Assembly (NCBI GenBank): GCA_905250125.1
Contig: CAJNOL010000289.1
Location: 4,205 to 68,204 of the forward strand
Origin: Rotaria sordida
Lineage: Eukaryota; Rotifera; Eurotatoria; Philodinida; Philodinidae
Direction of reading: 5' to 3'
DNA length: 64,000 bases
Numbering within the stretch: the stretch's first letter is position 1; each line of letters opens with the position of its first letter. Shown in pieces: positions 1 through 13,500 of this stretch. Made by a program: the position numbers and the translations under genes. The notes under the pieces were generated by a model. That model made no database searches. It was not told the origin of the DNA and worked only from the letters and a program-made list of their open reading frames with translations.

Positions 1-1423
1 GGAAAAATGTATTTCACCGCTAGTTATAGCTAGAGAGCTGAAAATTTCAGGAATAAAAGGTCTTGATTAGATATATATGTAATAAAATTTTCAGCTCTCT
101 ACGTAAAAGTAAAGTATGAAAAATACTATTGACACGTTATTTCCAATTACTATGGGGCACTCTTTATATTACATGTTGTACTCACTGAGATCTAAAAAAT
201 GGCAAATATCAGATTCGAAACGGTGACTCACACTTGGGGACCTTCCATCGTAAGTAACAGGTTTTCTCGAACTAGAAACATTGCAAGCGAAAAGTCTTCA
301 CTGGTTGCAGTTTGATAAAGTAAAATTAGTGTAGAAAAGTTTTCGATATAAAGAAGAACATGAACTTCTCAACTGGCAATGATATCGGAAAATTACGAAT
401 TAAACAAAATGATCAGACAAAAAAATCAGCCAGTACTTAGAACATGAAAAAATCTTTATATAAGTGTGAAAGATATTTTTTACTATCTCGCTACAGAACG
501 TATCATAATTATTTTAAAGACGTAATATTCTAAAAGTCAATGCCTACATATGTTTGAAGCTTTCTATCTCATTGATAGACTCCACCAATTCAATAGAGCT
601 CCATTTTCACGTGAAGTTTTCTAAAAACCAAGCTGATGATTTTTGTTTTGATTAAAGAAGATTCGAGAAGTCTCGATTGGCTTTTTCTTTCAGGGCTTGA
701 ATTTATATTTTAAGTTACGAAGCAATCTGAAAGAATAAAACCGAGATCAGAAAAATATACTGTCTATCGTCTAGAACACTGTTTGGGCTGAATAATAAAA
801 TCCGTGGTCTAGAAACTCATGATCATATTGGAAGTCAAAATAAATATCAACACTTACAAAAAACGCTTATAGCTCCTGAACAGAATGAGCTAGAAAGGTC
901 GTCGTTGCATGGATCGACAGAGAAATGTATCCGCTATCTATTGAACAGGATGATCTATCTGAAATATTTGATAACAGTAGCCCATATAAATATGGGAATA
1001 CATATAGTTTTGTATGCTTTATTATACTGCTTCTGCTATTTTATCATTATGATTTGTAACAGAGAGACTTGATACTCTTTACATTATTGTGAATTGTACA
1101 ATGGAATTCAAATAATATTTTTTGCCAATGTCAGTAGAATGTCATACATTAATCTTATAGTAAGAATGTGGAGTTGGCCGGGTGAGACTCAGAAATTCTT
1201 GAGTCGCTTTCAAATCGTACATTTTTCAATTCTTTTTTTTTACTACTTCATGATATGAGTAGATGTTATTAACCTGTCTTGTTTCTTGTTGTAGTACGCA
1301 ATTAAGAATGACTATATTTCATTAATGTCTGACCAATATATAATAAAAGTATTATTTTTCGAATATGCCATCTAAGATATACATTATCGAAAAGATTCAA
1401 CTGTACATCAGCATTGTTTTTCA
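1..1423. other. Non-coding stretch downstream of the GH13 fragment
   Basis: No reading frame with recognisable protein similarity is seen on either strand. The stretch is AT-rich and holds one short hairpin near its left edge, listed separately. The short open frames overlapping its right end are antisense shadows of the GH13 exon. Confidence 0.6.
33..103. repeat. Short hairpin-forming inverted repeat
   Basis: The arm agagagctgaaaattt at about 33-48 is mirrored by aaattttcagctctct at about 87-103, with a spacer of about 40 bp. The motif gagagctg also occurs inside the foldback element in the M1 gene intron at 9573-10148, so this may be a remnant of a related small element. That link is inference from a short match. 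Confidence 0.5.
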
Positions 1424-2606
1424 TTACGAAGCAGGAACAAATATTCGACTAGCAAAGGATCCCAATTCTAGTGTGAGATTTTTTTGTTCGTCCACGTTCA
1501 CTTGCTCTTTAGTCATCCAATCGATCCAATGTCCACTCTTTGGGATGTTTCGCACGGTATAATTCAATACCATCTTGGAGGAGAAATGACAAATAATGAA
1601 TATATCCTTATTTCGACTGAAAGCTGGAATATAATTGTCGGAATCTTCGTGAAAAAACTCGATCGTTCCATGACGAAGTGATGTATTTGTTCGACGTAGA
1701 TCAAAAAGTTGTTTAAAGGTATTGAACAAACACCGATTGCGATCTTGATTGAGCAAATCCCAATGCATGTCATAATGATTTGTCGTTCTAGACGGACGTA
1801 TCGGTAGAATAAAATTCAAATTGATTCAACTTACTTGTTTTCATCTGTTTCTTCGAAAGATGAAGCATCACCGAGTTCATCACCTTGCCAAATAAGAGGA
1901 ACTCCGACTGAAGTAGCTAGAAGGATGGCGGCCATATGCATACGAAGGAAGGCTTCATCATCGAAGATACAGTGATTATTGCCCACTCGAAAAAGAAGAC
2001 GTTTATTGTCATGACAATCAGTGTAATTGACCACATTATTATTGGCAATGGCATATTTCATATCGTTTAAATCAACCTTGTCAGTAAGAGCATTTTCCAA
2101 ATTGCCATAAAGTGCCTGAGTCCAACAGGCATCGACAGGACCATTCTTAGCTTTGGTAATGTAGAGATTTTCAGGGACAAACTCGGCTGTTGTGTAGAAT
2201 GGCTGATTAGTGCGGACAGAAGTGCGAGCAACACGGTCAAGTTCATGCAGAATATTGAAATTGTCCATTTGTTTGGCTGAAAAAGAAAAACAAACAGAAT
2301 ATTTATTTGAAAGACAAGCATAATTTTTGGTTTTCGTCTGAGATTGCTTTGTTCGTAAGTTCATTGGTCAAATAAAATAAATAGAACGAACCAGCATCAA
2401 AACGAATTCCGTCGAGATGAAATTCGCCAACCCAATATCTTACGACATCCTTCATGTATACGACAGCTGGACTAACATCAAGTTGTTCGTCGTGAAATTC
2501 GTAATTGAATTCTGGACCCCAATAGTTTGGATCTACAGGAAAAATAAAACGTGTAGTCGTAAAAAATTTAAGACATACCATCAGGATGGTGTTTGCCCTG
2601 GTAGTA
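1424..2606 (-). pseudogene. GH13 alpha-amylase-family glycosidase, 3' half only
   Basis: Four exons read in phase on the minus strand: 2606-2579, 2532-2392, 2276-1835 and 1787-1424, with GT-AG introns of 46, 115 and 47 bp. The protein resembles bacterial or cyanobacterial-type alpha-amylase/branching-enzyme-like GH13 proteins. A YWGPEFNYE segment leads into EFHLDGIRFDA (nucleophile Asp), then TAEFVPEN (acid/base Glu), NYTDCHDN (third acidic residue; the usual NHD reads CHD) and GVPLIWQGDELG. A beta-sandwich-like C-terminal domain follows. So the catalytic acids are kept. The N-terminal half of the barrel is missing: nothing GH13-like is seen in the 1.9 kb upstream of 2606 and there is no start Met or signal peptide. 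It is either a 5'-truncated pseudogene or has distant upstream exons; truncation is more likely. Similarity to a bacterial family plus acquired introns suggests horizontal origin (inference). Confidence 0.75.
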
Positions 2607-3674
2607 CTGAAAAAGAAACAGAAAAGTTCGAAGTATATTTAGTCGGTCAAAGTTTTCGAAGGACAGATGTTGAGCAAACAATTTTTTAATTGGAATTAAA
2701 CGTTCCAAAAGGAATGCAGCTCACTTATCGATGCAAAGATTACAAATAGAAAATGTTGCTGGTTAAAACGAAAAATTCAAAGCATGATGTCCTTAACAAT
2801 TATGATGATTTCAGATTTGATTTTGAATAGAATCTGTGATGGATTTTCATGAAAAATTGGAAAAAGTTAATATCAAGGTGGATTGTAGTCAACATTTTCA
2901 ATTTGAAAATATTCGAAACTCGAATACAGAGTCCGTTCTCATTTCAACGTTTTTTGTTGATTTTTTGCAATTCACGTGGAATGTTGTTGAGTTGTCATTT
3001 TGTTTTTTTGATATTCGTCTTCTGATAACATTTCTACAATAAAAATAGATGACTATAGATGTCGATTCTTCAAGTAGAGAATCTATAATTATTAAAGATT
3101 TGATTTATTTAGAGAAAGAATCTTTTAAATTTAATATAAACCATTAAAAAAAATCAGAATAGAAGTATAAAACTATTTATCATTCATTTGTTCATATGTC
3201 AATATAATTAATGTACGAAATCATGATTCTTTTCGATTCCCAATGGTCAGATGAGAATGTGGAAGAATAAATGAATATTAAAAAAAATATCCAAGTTTTT
3301 ATTCCGTATAATAGAATAATAAAAAATAAGAGAAGAGATGAACATATTTTTTTTATCATTGCTTACTTTACAGTATAGAATTACAAGAAAGAAATATACA
3401 ATGTATTCTATTTAAATATTAGCTATACATGATCTTCGATAGCTTCTTGAGCTCGTCGGTCACGGTCTGTGACAGGTCATTAACAGTTTACTAATGAAAT
3501 ATTAATTACAGATTAGTTCATTAGTTCATCCTTTAATTAACAAGTAACATTCATTAACAGTCGATTCGTTGGATTCTAGACTGAAGTAAAGATCTGACGA
3601 CGGAAATTCACTTGTATCTGTCTATCTGTAACACAGTAGCCACATGATAACTATGGCACTGTTAATCAAAGAAA

Positions 3675-3722
3675 TGGGTGTGGGTGAGCGTAAGTCATCC
3701 TTTCACAAGTACTCACACCCGC
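3675..3722. repeat. Telomere-like palindrome (site 1)
   Basis: A G-rich run gggtgtgggtgagcg is followed after about 20 bp by the C-rich run actcacacccgc, its approximate reverse complement. The hexamer TGTGGG is the bdelloid telomeric repeat (recalled knowledge). The order G-rich then C-rich on one strand is that of a head-to-head telomere fusion or foldback. Confidence 0.6.
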
Positions 3723-4518
3723 TTTCATATGAGATACGGCTTAACTTTTTTGTGTATAAGGCGATTGAGAAAATCAGAGCTCAAGTAAAAAACAATTTGT
3801 CGCCTTGCCGTCTTTGTAAGAATACGTTTTCAATCTTTTTGAAATTAACTTATGAAAAGGAAAGAATAGCCTATCTTTGTGTAGAACTTGACGCCCTTTC
3901 TATTGATGTCCTTGGAAAGAAATTTATGTGCATTCTTGATATGAAATCAGAGACTTTTGGCAAGAAAACAGAGATTTTTTTAACATGGTTTTTAGAAGAA
4001 AAAAAGTTTCCAAATACCTTTAGAGTACATTTTCGTAATTACTAAGAGCCTCAAAGTCTTTTGTCAAAATATCTATATTCTATGCAGCTTTTGATGGTCT
4101 ATCCAATGGTATAGTTTAAATATATTTTAAATTGAATTGCATTACATTGAAGAGGTAAAAACTCATTCTTCGCGAGTTGCATAGTGATAATTTTGAGATT
4201 TAATTTTTCTACCATTTAATTTCTTAAACGGTAGGAAAGTTCAATTAGTTTTTGCAAATCATTTTTTTTAGCATGTAGCTAAGTGCCTCTTTCGAATGAA
4301 GTCAATAGTCGACTTTCTGACATGTGTCAACGTCAATAGCAATCGACTATTGAGGACAAAAAAGAATCGTAATGATATTCAAGTTTCATTTGATGACTGC
4401 GCAAAGTCATACACAAAACCCGTGCTTCTACAAGTGAAAAAATGATAGCGAAGCAGACAAAGATTCTCGTTGTTCGTCGTGCTTATATTGTCTGTCGAAA
4501 TGGAAGTAAAAATTTCTC

Positions 4519-4524
4519 TTTTAT
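4519..4524 (-). terminator. Poly(A) signal of the M1 aminopeptidase gene
   Basis: AATAAA on the minus strand lies about 45 nt past the stop codon at 4569, a usual distance for a 3' end signal. Cleavage cannot be placed from sequence alone. Confidence 0.5.
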
Positions 4525-4568
4525 TCAGTTAATTGAACTGTAATTTTTGCACAATTCTATGAGTGCAA

Positions 4569-7500
4569 TCACAACTTTCTTGTTGATTTTGAATTCTTCG
4601 AATCCGTCTCTACACGACCATCGAACCACGCGCTAGTGTCTCGCCCAATGGTATCCATCCATCGAATGTTAGCTCGAATCTTTTCTATAGATGATAGAAA
4701 AGCTCGCTCGGCAATCGATAGATCGGTTGTGTTTGACATGAATTGTTGAACGATCTCCAACTCTTGCTGTGTATTCACATATTCAAGGACACTTTCGACA
4801 ATGCCTGATAACGTGAAACTTACACCGCCAAATTTAGCAACAAGCTCTGTCCATTGTTGGCTAATAAAACGCCAAGTAAGCTTTTGTCCACCGGGTTGTA
4901 GACGAATATTGTTAATAAATCTCGATGCATCTTGAAGGCGAATATAATCATTGGCTAACGTCGTATTGAGCAATTGTTCAAGAAGAGTGATATTCTGTGT
5001 ACATGTCAGAGCATAACCAAAACGATTCTTTTCGACTTGATCATTAGTTTGTTTATATAGTTCTCGCATGTGTTCATAATCCTCAGCTGTACCATTTTTG
5101 ATTCCTTGACAATAGGCAACGGTTCGGATATCAGGAGCAATTGGATCAGCATTTGTATTTTCACGCCATTGACGATAATTTGCAACAGCGTCAGTAATAC
5201 ATGGATCATATCCATTGGCACAAAGATCTCTGATGATGAGAGCATGCAATTGACGCGTGAAATAGTCCAATGATTGTGGATCTGTACCTATCGACCAACC
5301 AGATGCATCATATCTAGCTTGTTCAAGTGTTTGTATGAACTTTTGCATATTTTGGTACGCGGCGCTTCCATCATCTTGACTAAACATTACCAATGGATAT
5401 TGAATATTGACTGAAAACGTAGAATAGGGAACGTAGTCGGTTTCATTGATCAAATAGTTCGAAAGTTCTAATGCAAAAGTGATATTTAAATCACCTGATC
5501 GAGCTAAATTGAATGCATCGTCGATGACTTGTGCACGTGTGACACTTGAGAAAGAAGTATGATCAGTTTTCAGTCCGTTGATGAGTAATTTCCAATTGAA
5601 TTCATCATAATTGACACGATAGAATCCAAATTCGTCGACATTGAATACAATCCAGTCGGTAGTCGGTACAACAATAGAAAGAATACAGGTCTGATTTGGA
5701 GCGAGCCAATCGAATGACGTTAAGCCTGTCGAAGTCATATAATTAAAAGGAATGTACCATTGAAATGGAAAGGATGTGAATGGATTCACATAGATTGATG
5801 TTTGATTTAATGCGTAAGGATCGAGTAAATATCGTTTTTGCGAGAGTGATATAGAACCATTGGTATTGTTACGTGTGACCGTGAGTAGAGGATATCCTTC
5901 TTGAAGAGTCCAGGTGTCCATAATTGTTTTGACGGTATGACCGGCAAGTACTGATACACTGGCGGCATCAGTTAGGAAGGCCCATAGTTGATCTTGTACA
6001 GCGTTACCATATTGAAAATGGTTCAAATAGTTGCTGATACCACGAAAGAAGATCGATTCATTGAGAACATTGTAGATCATGCGAACAATAGACGCACCTT
6101 TGTCATCTGAAGTACATAGAAGGTAACACATTCATGATAAAACAAGATACAGAGATCAATCAATGGAGTTTACATGAAATGGCATCGAATATTGAATTAA
6201 TCTCGTCTGGATGAGTGACTTCGACACTAATTGGATGACTCGAATAGAGACTATCCATGACCAGAGCTCGATGAACGACCCCTAGAAGATAGGAAAGAGT
6301 TAATAAACGATATTCTTGGCTTTTCTTTGCAAAAAATTGATAAAATACTTGCTCACCACTGACAAATGTATCGAATGACTGAAATTCTGGATTCGAATGA
6401 TTAAGACCGAGCACTTCAACCCATGAAGCAAAACCTTCGTTCAACCTTCGTAGAAATAGTCAAAGAAAAAAGATGCCATATCAAATCAATGAGTCTCTCA
6501 TTTACCAAAGATCATTCCACCATTGAGGAGTGACAATATCGCCGAACCATTGATGAGCTAACTCGTGCGCTACAAATTCGCCCACTCGTCGTTTATCAGC
6601 CAGACTGCCAGTTACATTATTGTAGAGAAGAGCCGTCTCACGATACGTGATTAAACCCCAATTTTCCATGCCACCTATGTGTAGAAGAAGAGCTATAAAC
6701 AATAAATGACTCGTCACAATTTCGAATACTTGCCAATAGCAAAATCGGGTAAAGCAAAGTGATCACATTTGCTGATTGGATATGAGATATTGTAGGATTG
6801 TTCATAGTAGGGTATTAGTTTTGTGCTCACTTCAAGCGCAAAATCGCCTTCACCATTAAGAATTGCTTCGGGTCGTCCACAGACATTGACTTCAATATTC
6901 GCCGATGTCACCCTCGAAACACATTCAAAGTCAGTCAGGACAAATGCAATAAGATATGTTGACATGGGTGGCGTTTCTTCGAAACGAGACAAAAAACGAC
7001 CATCGGGTTGTTGTATGGGTCGACCACCGTCGAGCATGGCACCATTCGATCGAACGACAGTAAAACTGGGATCATGAGTAATTGAGATGTTAAATTTGGC
7101 TTTGAATACTGGTTCATCAAAACATGGAAATACTGTTCGAGCTATGGTCGGCTAGAAGAAATGAAATAGCAAACCGAAGAGAGAAAGAGAAGGGTATTTT
7201 CGCCGTTCTCCATTACCTGCATGTGAGTGGCTGCAATATTGTGCGTAATGATATCGCCTGTACTTGTATTTGAAATATTGTATCGACTTAAATAGAATCC
7301 AGCCATATCTCTACTCAGTTCGGTCGTATATTCTGTTTCAAACACATAGTCTTCATTCGTTGCACATCGTTCTCTCAATCGACAGATAAGTATTTCCGAT
7401 TGTGATATCCATGTCCAATCGATGATTAAATTGTTCGATGTATCGCCATGTTTCAATGTTACCGAAGACATTTGTAATTGTTTTATATGAATTCGAAATT

Positions 7501-10500
7501 CATTGGTCGATCGATTACAACGGACAATAATACGTGTATGACCCATAAAAAGTGTGTCCGGTTCAGCATTGTTTGGATAAGTTGTACGAAGACGTACGTC
7601 AAAATTAAGTTCATATTGAGATGGAATCCAATCGAATGGAAGACGAATTGCCACTGTTCGATTCATGAACCATTCAGCTAAATTGGGCTTTGCCTTTTCA
7701 ATCCATTGAATATTGGCACGAATACGTTCGATTATCGCTTGAAATTCGACAGCATTCTACATGAATCGATAGACACTTCTAAATGTAAAACAAAACTGAT
7801 CGTGAACTCACTGCATCTATTGTCTGTTCGAAGAGTCGTTCAAATTCGTCCAATTGTTGTTCGGTACTGAATCGTGCTGTAACATCTTTAATAAGATCAA
7901 CAAAACTGAATGATCCACCAAACTCTTTAAACAATTGCCGCCATCGAGAACGTACAAATGTCCAACATTCCGTTTCAGCAATGAAATTTCGACAGATTGC
8001 TCGTATGCCGGTGAGAGCATCTTGTCGTCGAATAATATTCAATTGAGAATTGACATGAATCTCGAGTAAATATCGAATGAGTTCTGTGTCACGTGTACAT
8101 GCCAATGCCGATTGTATACTGGCTTTTTCTTGTGGATCGTTAGATTCTTGGTATTGACGAAGAAGAAATTGAAATTCAGCTCGACTACCTAAACGGACAA
8201 TGGTACAATAGACAATAGAGCGATGATTGGGTTCGATCGAATTATTCGAAGGTTGATTGAACCATTGTTCGAAGAGCAATCGAGCATGTTGAACACAATC
8301 ATCTAAATTGTAGCGACACGCCGTCGATACAATCAAACTTCGATGAAGTGTATCGAGCCATTTGTCAGTAGCATTCGATGGTTGTTGTTGCCAACCGAGT
8401 TGAGTATAGATGGGAAAGATGAGATCGATCATATACAATTGAAATTGTTCGTACAGAGTGAGATCCGAACTTTTCGATGCAATCATTTGTTCGATGTAGG
8501 AAAGGCCCGCAATAATACGCTCCCAAACGATGTATGCAGATTCGAAACGAACATAACTGAGTAGATCGAATACCAGTGATGTTTGTAGAATGTCTGTCAA
8601 GAACAAAAAGCAGATGATAACTATCAATTCAGTCGCACTTTACTTATACTCTTACTCGCTCGAGCCAAATTGAATACATCATCGACAAGACCTGCTCGCT
8701 CGATAATGGTCAATTTCTCGTGATCAGTTTTGAGTTGTTCAATGATCATCTTCCAATTTCGTACATCATAATTCGTACGATAGAATCCCAATAAATTCGG
8801 ATTAGCTAAAAGCCATTCATTCGGTTTCACGTTTATACCCGTTGTCAGGTTCATCTGTGATCGATTGAACCACACGATGCTTGATGACAATGTTGACAAG
8901 AACTTGAATTGAAGTGGAATATACCACAGATACATGTGTGGCGATTGGGGCGGTTGTGCCTCTGAATCGAACAAGAACTGGTGTTGAGTCACTGTCACAC
9001 TTTCAGTCGTATAATCGCGTATGACTTGAACATACGGATAACCCATTTGATTCGTCCACGTACTCATAATCGTGTCAAGACTTGTGTTACTTGGTAGTTG
9101 TATATTATCGTCGGACATTTGTTTGCCCAATGCTCGCCAGAGATCGATCTGTGTTGCAGTAGAATACAAATGACGTTCAAGGTATCGTGTAACACCTTTG
9201 TTAAAAGTCTCCTCGGACATAATATTTCCCATCATTCGAAGTAATGAAGAACCTTTCGAATAGGTAATGGTATCGAAAATATTTGTCAGTTGATCGTTCT
9301 GTGTAAGTTTCATGTTCACCGGATGTGAAAAGGATACAGCATCATCTTGCATGACGGCAAGCCATTGTTGAGCAATAAATTGTTGATATAAATCCCATGT
9401 TGGATGAACTTTATTTGTGCCGACGAATTGCATCCATTCTGCAAAACCTTCATTAAGCCATAAATCATCCCACCAAGCAGGTGAAACGAGATTACCAAAC
9501 CATTGATGAGCGAGCTAGATGAAAAAAAAAAATTAACAGAAAGAACAAGGTCATGAAGGTAGATCTATCTCTCTACCAACGACAAAATGACTGCGAATCG
9601 CATTTTTCATGTAACTTTTGACAGAAACAAGATAGAGAGCTGCGGTTTTCACTATTGGAAAGAGGAAATTAAGACACATTGAATCATATGTTATAGACTT
9701 TTTGACTTGGTTTTTCTAAAGTTTTCAATTGAGCTTTTTGTGAAACAACGTTTTTGATAGATGACTACAAGGAATTTTCAACTATCTGTTATATATTGAA
9801 CGCGACAATTGAAGATCTATAAAACTGTGCACCACTCAGATTCTGAGCTTCAATCGTTCAGGAGTTATAAGTATTCTACTCGGAACTAGAAGCCGATTTT
9901 TCTAACAGTTCCTGTGAAAAATAAAACTTTTTTTCTTTTTTTCTGTTTGATAAAAACTGTTTTTTCCCTACCCATTTTTGGAAAATGGACTTTAAAAGAC
10001 TCAAAAAGCATATTTAGAAAAGTTTGTAAAATACGTTTCCATGCTTCTTTATCTCCGCTTTCCAACGGCGGAAACTGCAACTTCCTATCTTGTTTCTATC
10101 AAAAGTTACATAAAAAAATGTGATTCGCAGTCATTTTGTCGTTGGTAGTCTGTTTCACCTCATGAGCAATAACCAATGCCACACTTTGCTTGTTGGACGA
10201 TGACGATGTACGATTGTTATAGAAAAGTAGTGTTTCACGATAAAGGATACATCCGAAATTTTCCATAGCACCTGAAAAAATAGAATGATGAATGGCAGAT
10301 TTCTCTCAACTTTTTACCGGCATCAAAATCAGGTACAGCAATATGATCACATTTAGGGAGTGGATAATTAATTTGATATTGTTCTTCAAAATCACGAATA
10401 CTCTGCGTTGCTATTTCAAGTGCATAATTCAAATCATCTTTTTTCTCTGATTGAGCACATACACTTGTTGTAATATTTTGGAAACGTCCCGTGTTACTTC

Positions 10501-13500
10501 GTGTCAAACAATCGAAATCAGCGACGACTAATGCCAATAAATACGAGCTCATTGGTATGGTTTTTTGAAATTGAGTCAATAGCCAACCATTCGATTGAGT
10601 CTCACTACTCTCAATAGGCATATTGCTCCATGCTCGATACTGCTGCTCATGTTCGACTGTTATTGTAAAAGTTGCTTTGAAAGTAGGTTCGTCAAAACAT
10701 GGCAAAGCTCGTCGTGCTGCAATTGGTTCCATTTGTGAAGCAACTAAATATCGTCGGACTTTATCCGACGATCGTACATAAGAACTGATATAAAAACCAT
10801 CAGTATCATTTTTTAGTTCGCCCACATAATTCAATGTTAGAATTGGTTGTTCGTTCACTTGAAGTGATCGATTGAGTATGATGGTGAAAAAGTCCAGATC
10901 TTGATTGAATGTTGTTAATATGACTGACACACCACCCGTTATCTCGATAGGTTCTCGCACCATAATGAAGCGTTTGTGTAAAACGATGCGATCAGTAGTG
11001 CGAGTCACATTGAGATGAATACAAACTCGTCCATCAAATATGGAAAAGCGAAGATTTTCATTTGTAATATTCAAATAGGGTTTGACATAGAGATCGTAGT
11101 GGATTGGAGCGACATCCAAAGGTAAACGATGGCTAGGAATGGATGATTCGTTGTTCGAACGAAAGAATGCGGTGATTGAACCGAGATTTGCTGTGTTCCA
11201 TTCTATGTTTGCGTTGATTCTATCAATGGACAATTGAAACTGCCGAGATGCAGCACCTGAATGAATAGTAAAACGCATATTGAAAGAACAAATCCGAATC
11301 GTTTACCTTTATCAATAATCGAATCAGCAAATGTTTTGAATTCATCTCGTTGTCGAACGGTAACAAATCGACTTGATACAGCTTCGATAATTCCACCTAA
11401 AGTGTTATCTGATTTTCCCCATTTTTCAAAAAGTATTGACCAATAGTCACGAATCCAATTCCAGGCAATTCGATTTGCTGCCGGCGAACGAGCAACGTTT
11501 TCAATTGACAATAGTGAATCTTGATTACGAATGATGGATCCATTCGTCAAATGTTGATCGAGAAACCAAACAATCAGCGATGGATCTTTTGTGCAGGCGA
11601 GACCTTCGAGTAGATTCCATGTTTCACTGGCGATCGATTCTATTTGAAGACGAGCCCATAAAAAATTAAATTCAGATCGTGAACCTTCGCGAACAACTGT
11701 ACAATAGACGATCGAACGTAGATTAGCCGGAATTTGATTGAGAGTAGGATTCAAATTCCAACGACGATAGGCACTGCGTGCTGCTTCAATGCATTCTGGA
11801 TGACCGTAGTGACAAGCAGCCGATACAATGCTCGGTTGTAACAGAGTTCGAAGCCATTCGGTCGATTGGTCGTTCGTCACCCATCCGATCGTGTTGTAAA
11901 TAGGAAGAACAAGTTCGAGAAAGTAACGTTGTACATCAATAAGAATATCGCGATCGGCAAGTAGTTCTTCTTGTTGATTCATCGCTGAAAGTGTCGCTAT
12001 CCACGGAACAAAATCAGTTTCGCTCTTTAAATATCGAATCAGTTCGTAGGCATCCGTTGCATTGATAAGACCTGTGCGTGACAGAGCAAAGGTATCATCG
12101 ATCAAAGCACCTCGAGTAATGGTCGGAATGCGTGTGTGATCCGTTTGAAGTTGAGTAACAATTAGGCGAAAATTTTGTGGGTCGTACTTCGTTCGATAGA
12201 TGCCGAGATAACTCGGATTGGCCAAGACCCAATCTGAGTCTGCAGTAGTGATATTCAATGTTGCTGATGTATCATTGAGCCATACAACTTCACTTCCAGT
12301 CAATGACTGTGACTAGAAGAGAATAAGAAGAGAAATATTGTCTCTCAAAACGTGCAAAGTCTCGTGACTGATGAAAAAAAGATACGCTCAATTCCTTTCA
12401 GTTTAGTCTGGTACATCAACCATCTTCATTTACCTGAGGAAATGTTTGATCAAAGTATTTAAATGGAATCCACCATTTGTCTTGTTTTGTCGTCGTTGAA
12501 AAAAGGCTGAAGGGTCGTTGACTGATCACCATACGACCTCCGACTCTCTGTTGGCCCACTGTATTGTAAACTCGATTGACTTCAACAATCGGATAGCCTG
12601 CTTGCTTTGTCCATCCGTCCATAATCTGTTCAACGTCGATTGTATTGTTTGTAGCTTGACTCAAGTAAGTCCACAAATCTTGCTGCGTTGCCGAACTAAA
12701 ACTTAATGCTTTCAAATAGGTTCGAACACCACGTTGAAATATTTCAGCGCCTAAAAACATCGACATCATACGGATGAGTGTTGCTCCCTTGTCATAAGTG
12801 ATCGAATCGAACATTTGAAAAATATCTGCCGGATTTGTTGAATCAATACTGATTGGTCGTGATGTTGGGAACGAATCGGGTTCCATAAATGCAAAGATCT
12901 TTTCGACAACAAATTGTTCCTCTTGCATCCACAAAGGTTCGACAAAATCGGCTGCCAGTGTTTCCATGTAACTAGCAAAACCTTCTTTCAACCATCTATT
13001 TATTATCGAGAATTAGATGAAAAATATTGTAAAAAAAGAAGAACAAAGCGAGACTCACAGTTCACCCCACCAAGCTGGTGAGACCAAATTTCCAAACCAT
13101 TGATGAGCTATTTCATGGGATATCACCGTTGTGATATATTGTTTCCGTGAAGCTGATACTGTTTTCTCATCGAAAAACAAGCCTATTTCACGGTAGATCA
13201 GCAAGCCTAGAAAGAGGGAAATTCGACTTCGTGTCATTGTTTGTTTCGATCAAAGGAAAATTCTATTTACCATAGTTTTCCATAGCACCTGCACCAAAAT
13301 CGGGAACAGCAAAATGTTCAATTTTTGACAATGGATAATCACTATCAAAGTACGTATTGAAAAATCCCAATGTTTTGTAGGCTACTTCATCGGCATAGGC
13401 CAATTGTGGTAGAATATCGACACGTCCGCATACTCTCGATATGGTGTTGTTTGAACCGATAAGGCGATCTGGTCGACAGGCGAAATCGGATATGGGTGCC

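Larger units (their letters stand above)
2607..4568. other. Intergenic stretch between GH13 fragment and M1 gene
   Basis: No supported gene. It contains a short telomere-like palindrome at 3675-3722 and a perfect 10-bp inverted repeat (caatagtcga at 4303-4312, tcgactattg at 4343-4352). A 133-codon open frame at 3644-4045 on the plus strand matches nothing recognisable and overlaps the palindrome. The last 50 bases carry the M1 gene's likely poly(A) signal. Confidence 0.6.

Noticed and set aside
3644-4045. 133-codon open frame on the plus strand
   Set aside because: No recognisable domain, no splice or upstream context, and it runs across a telomere-like palindrome; treated as chance.
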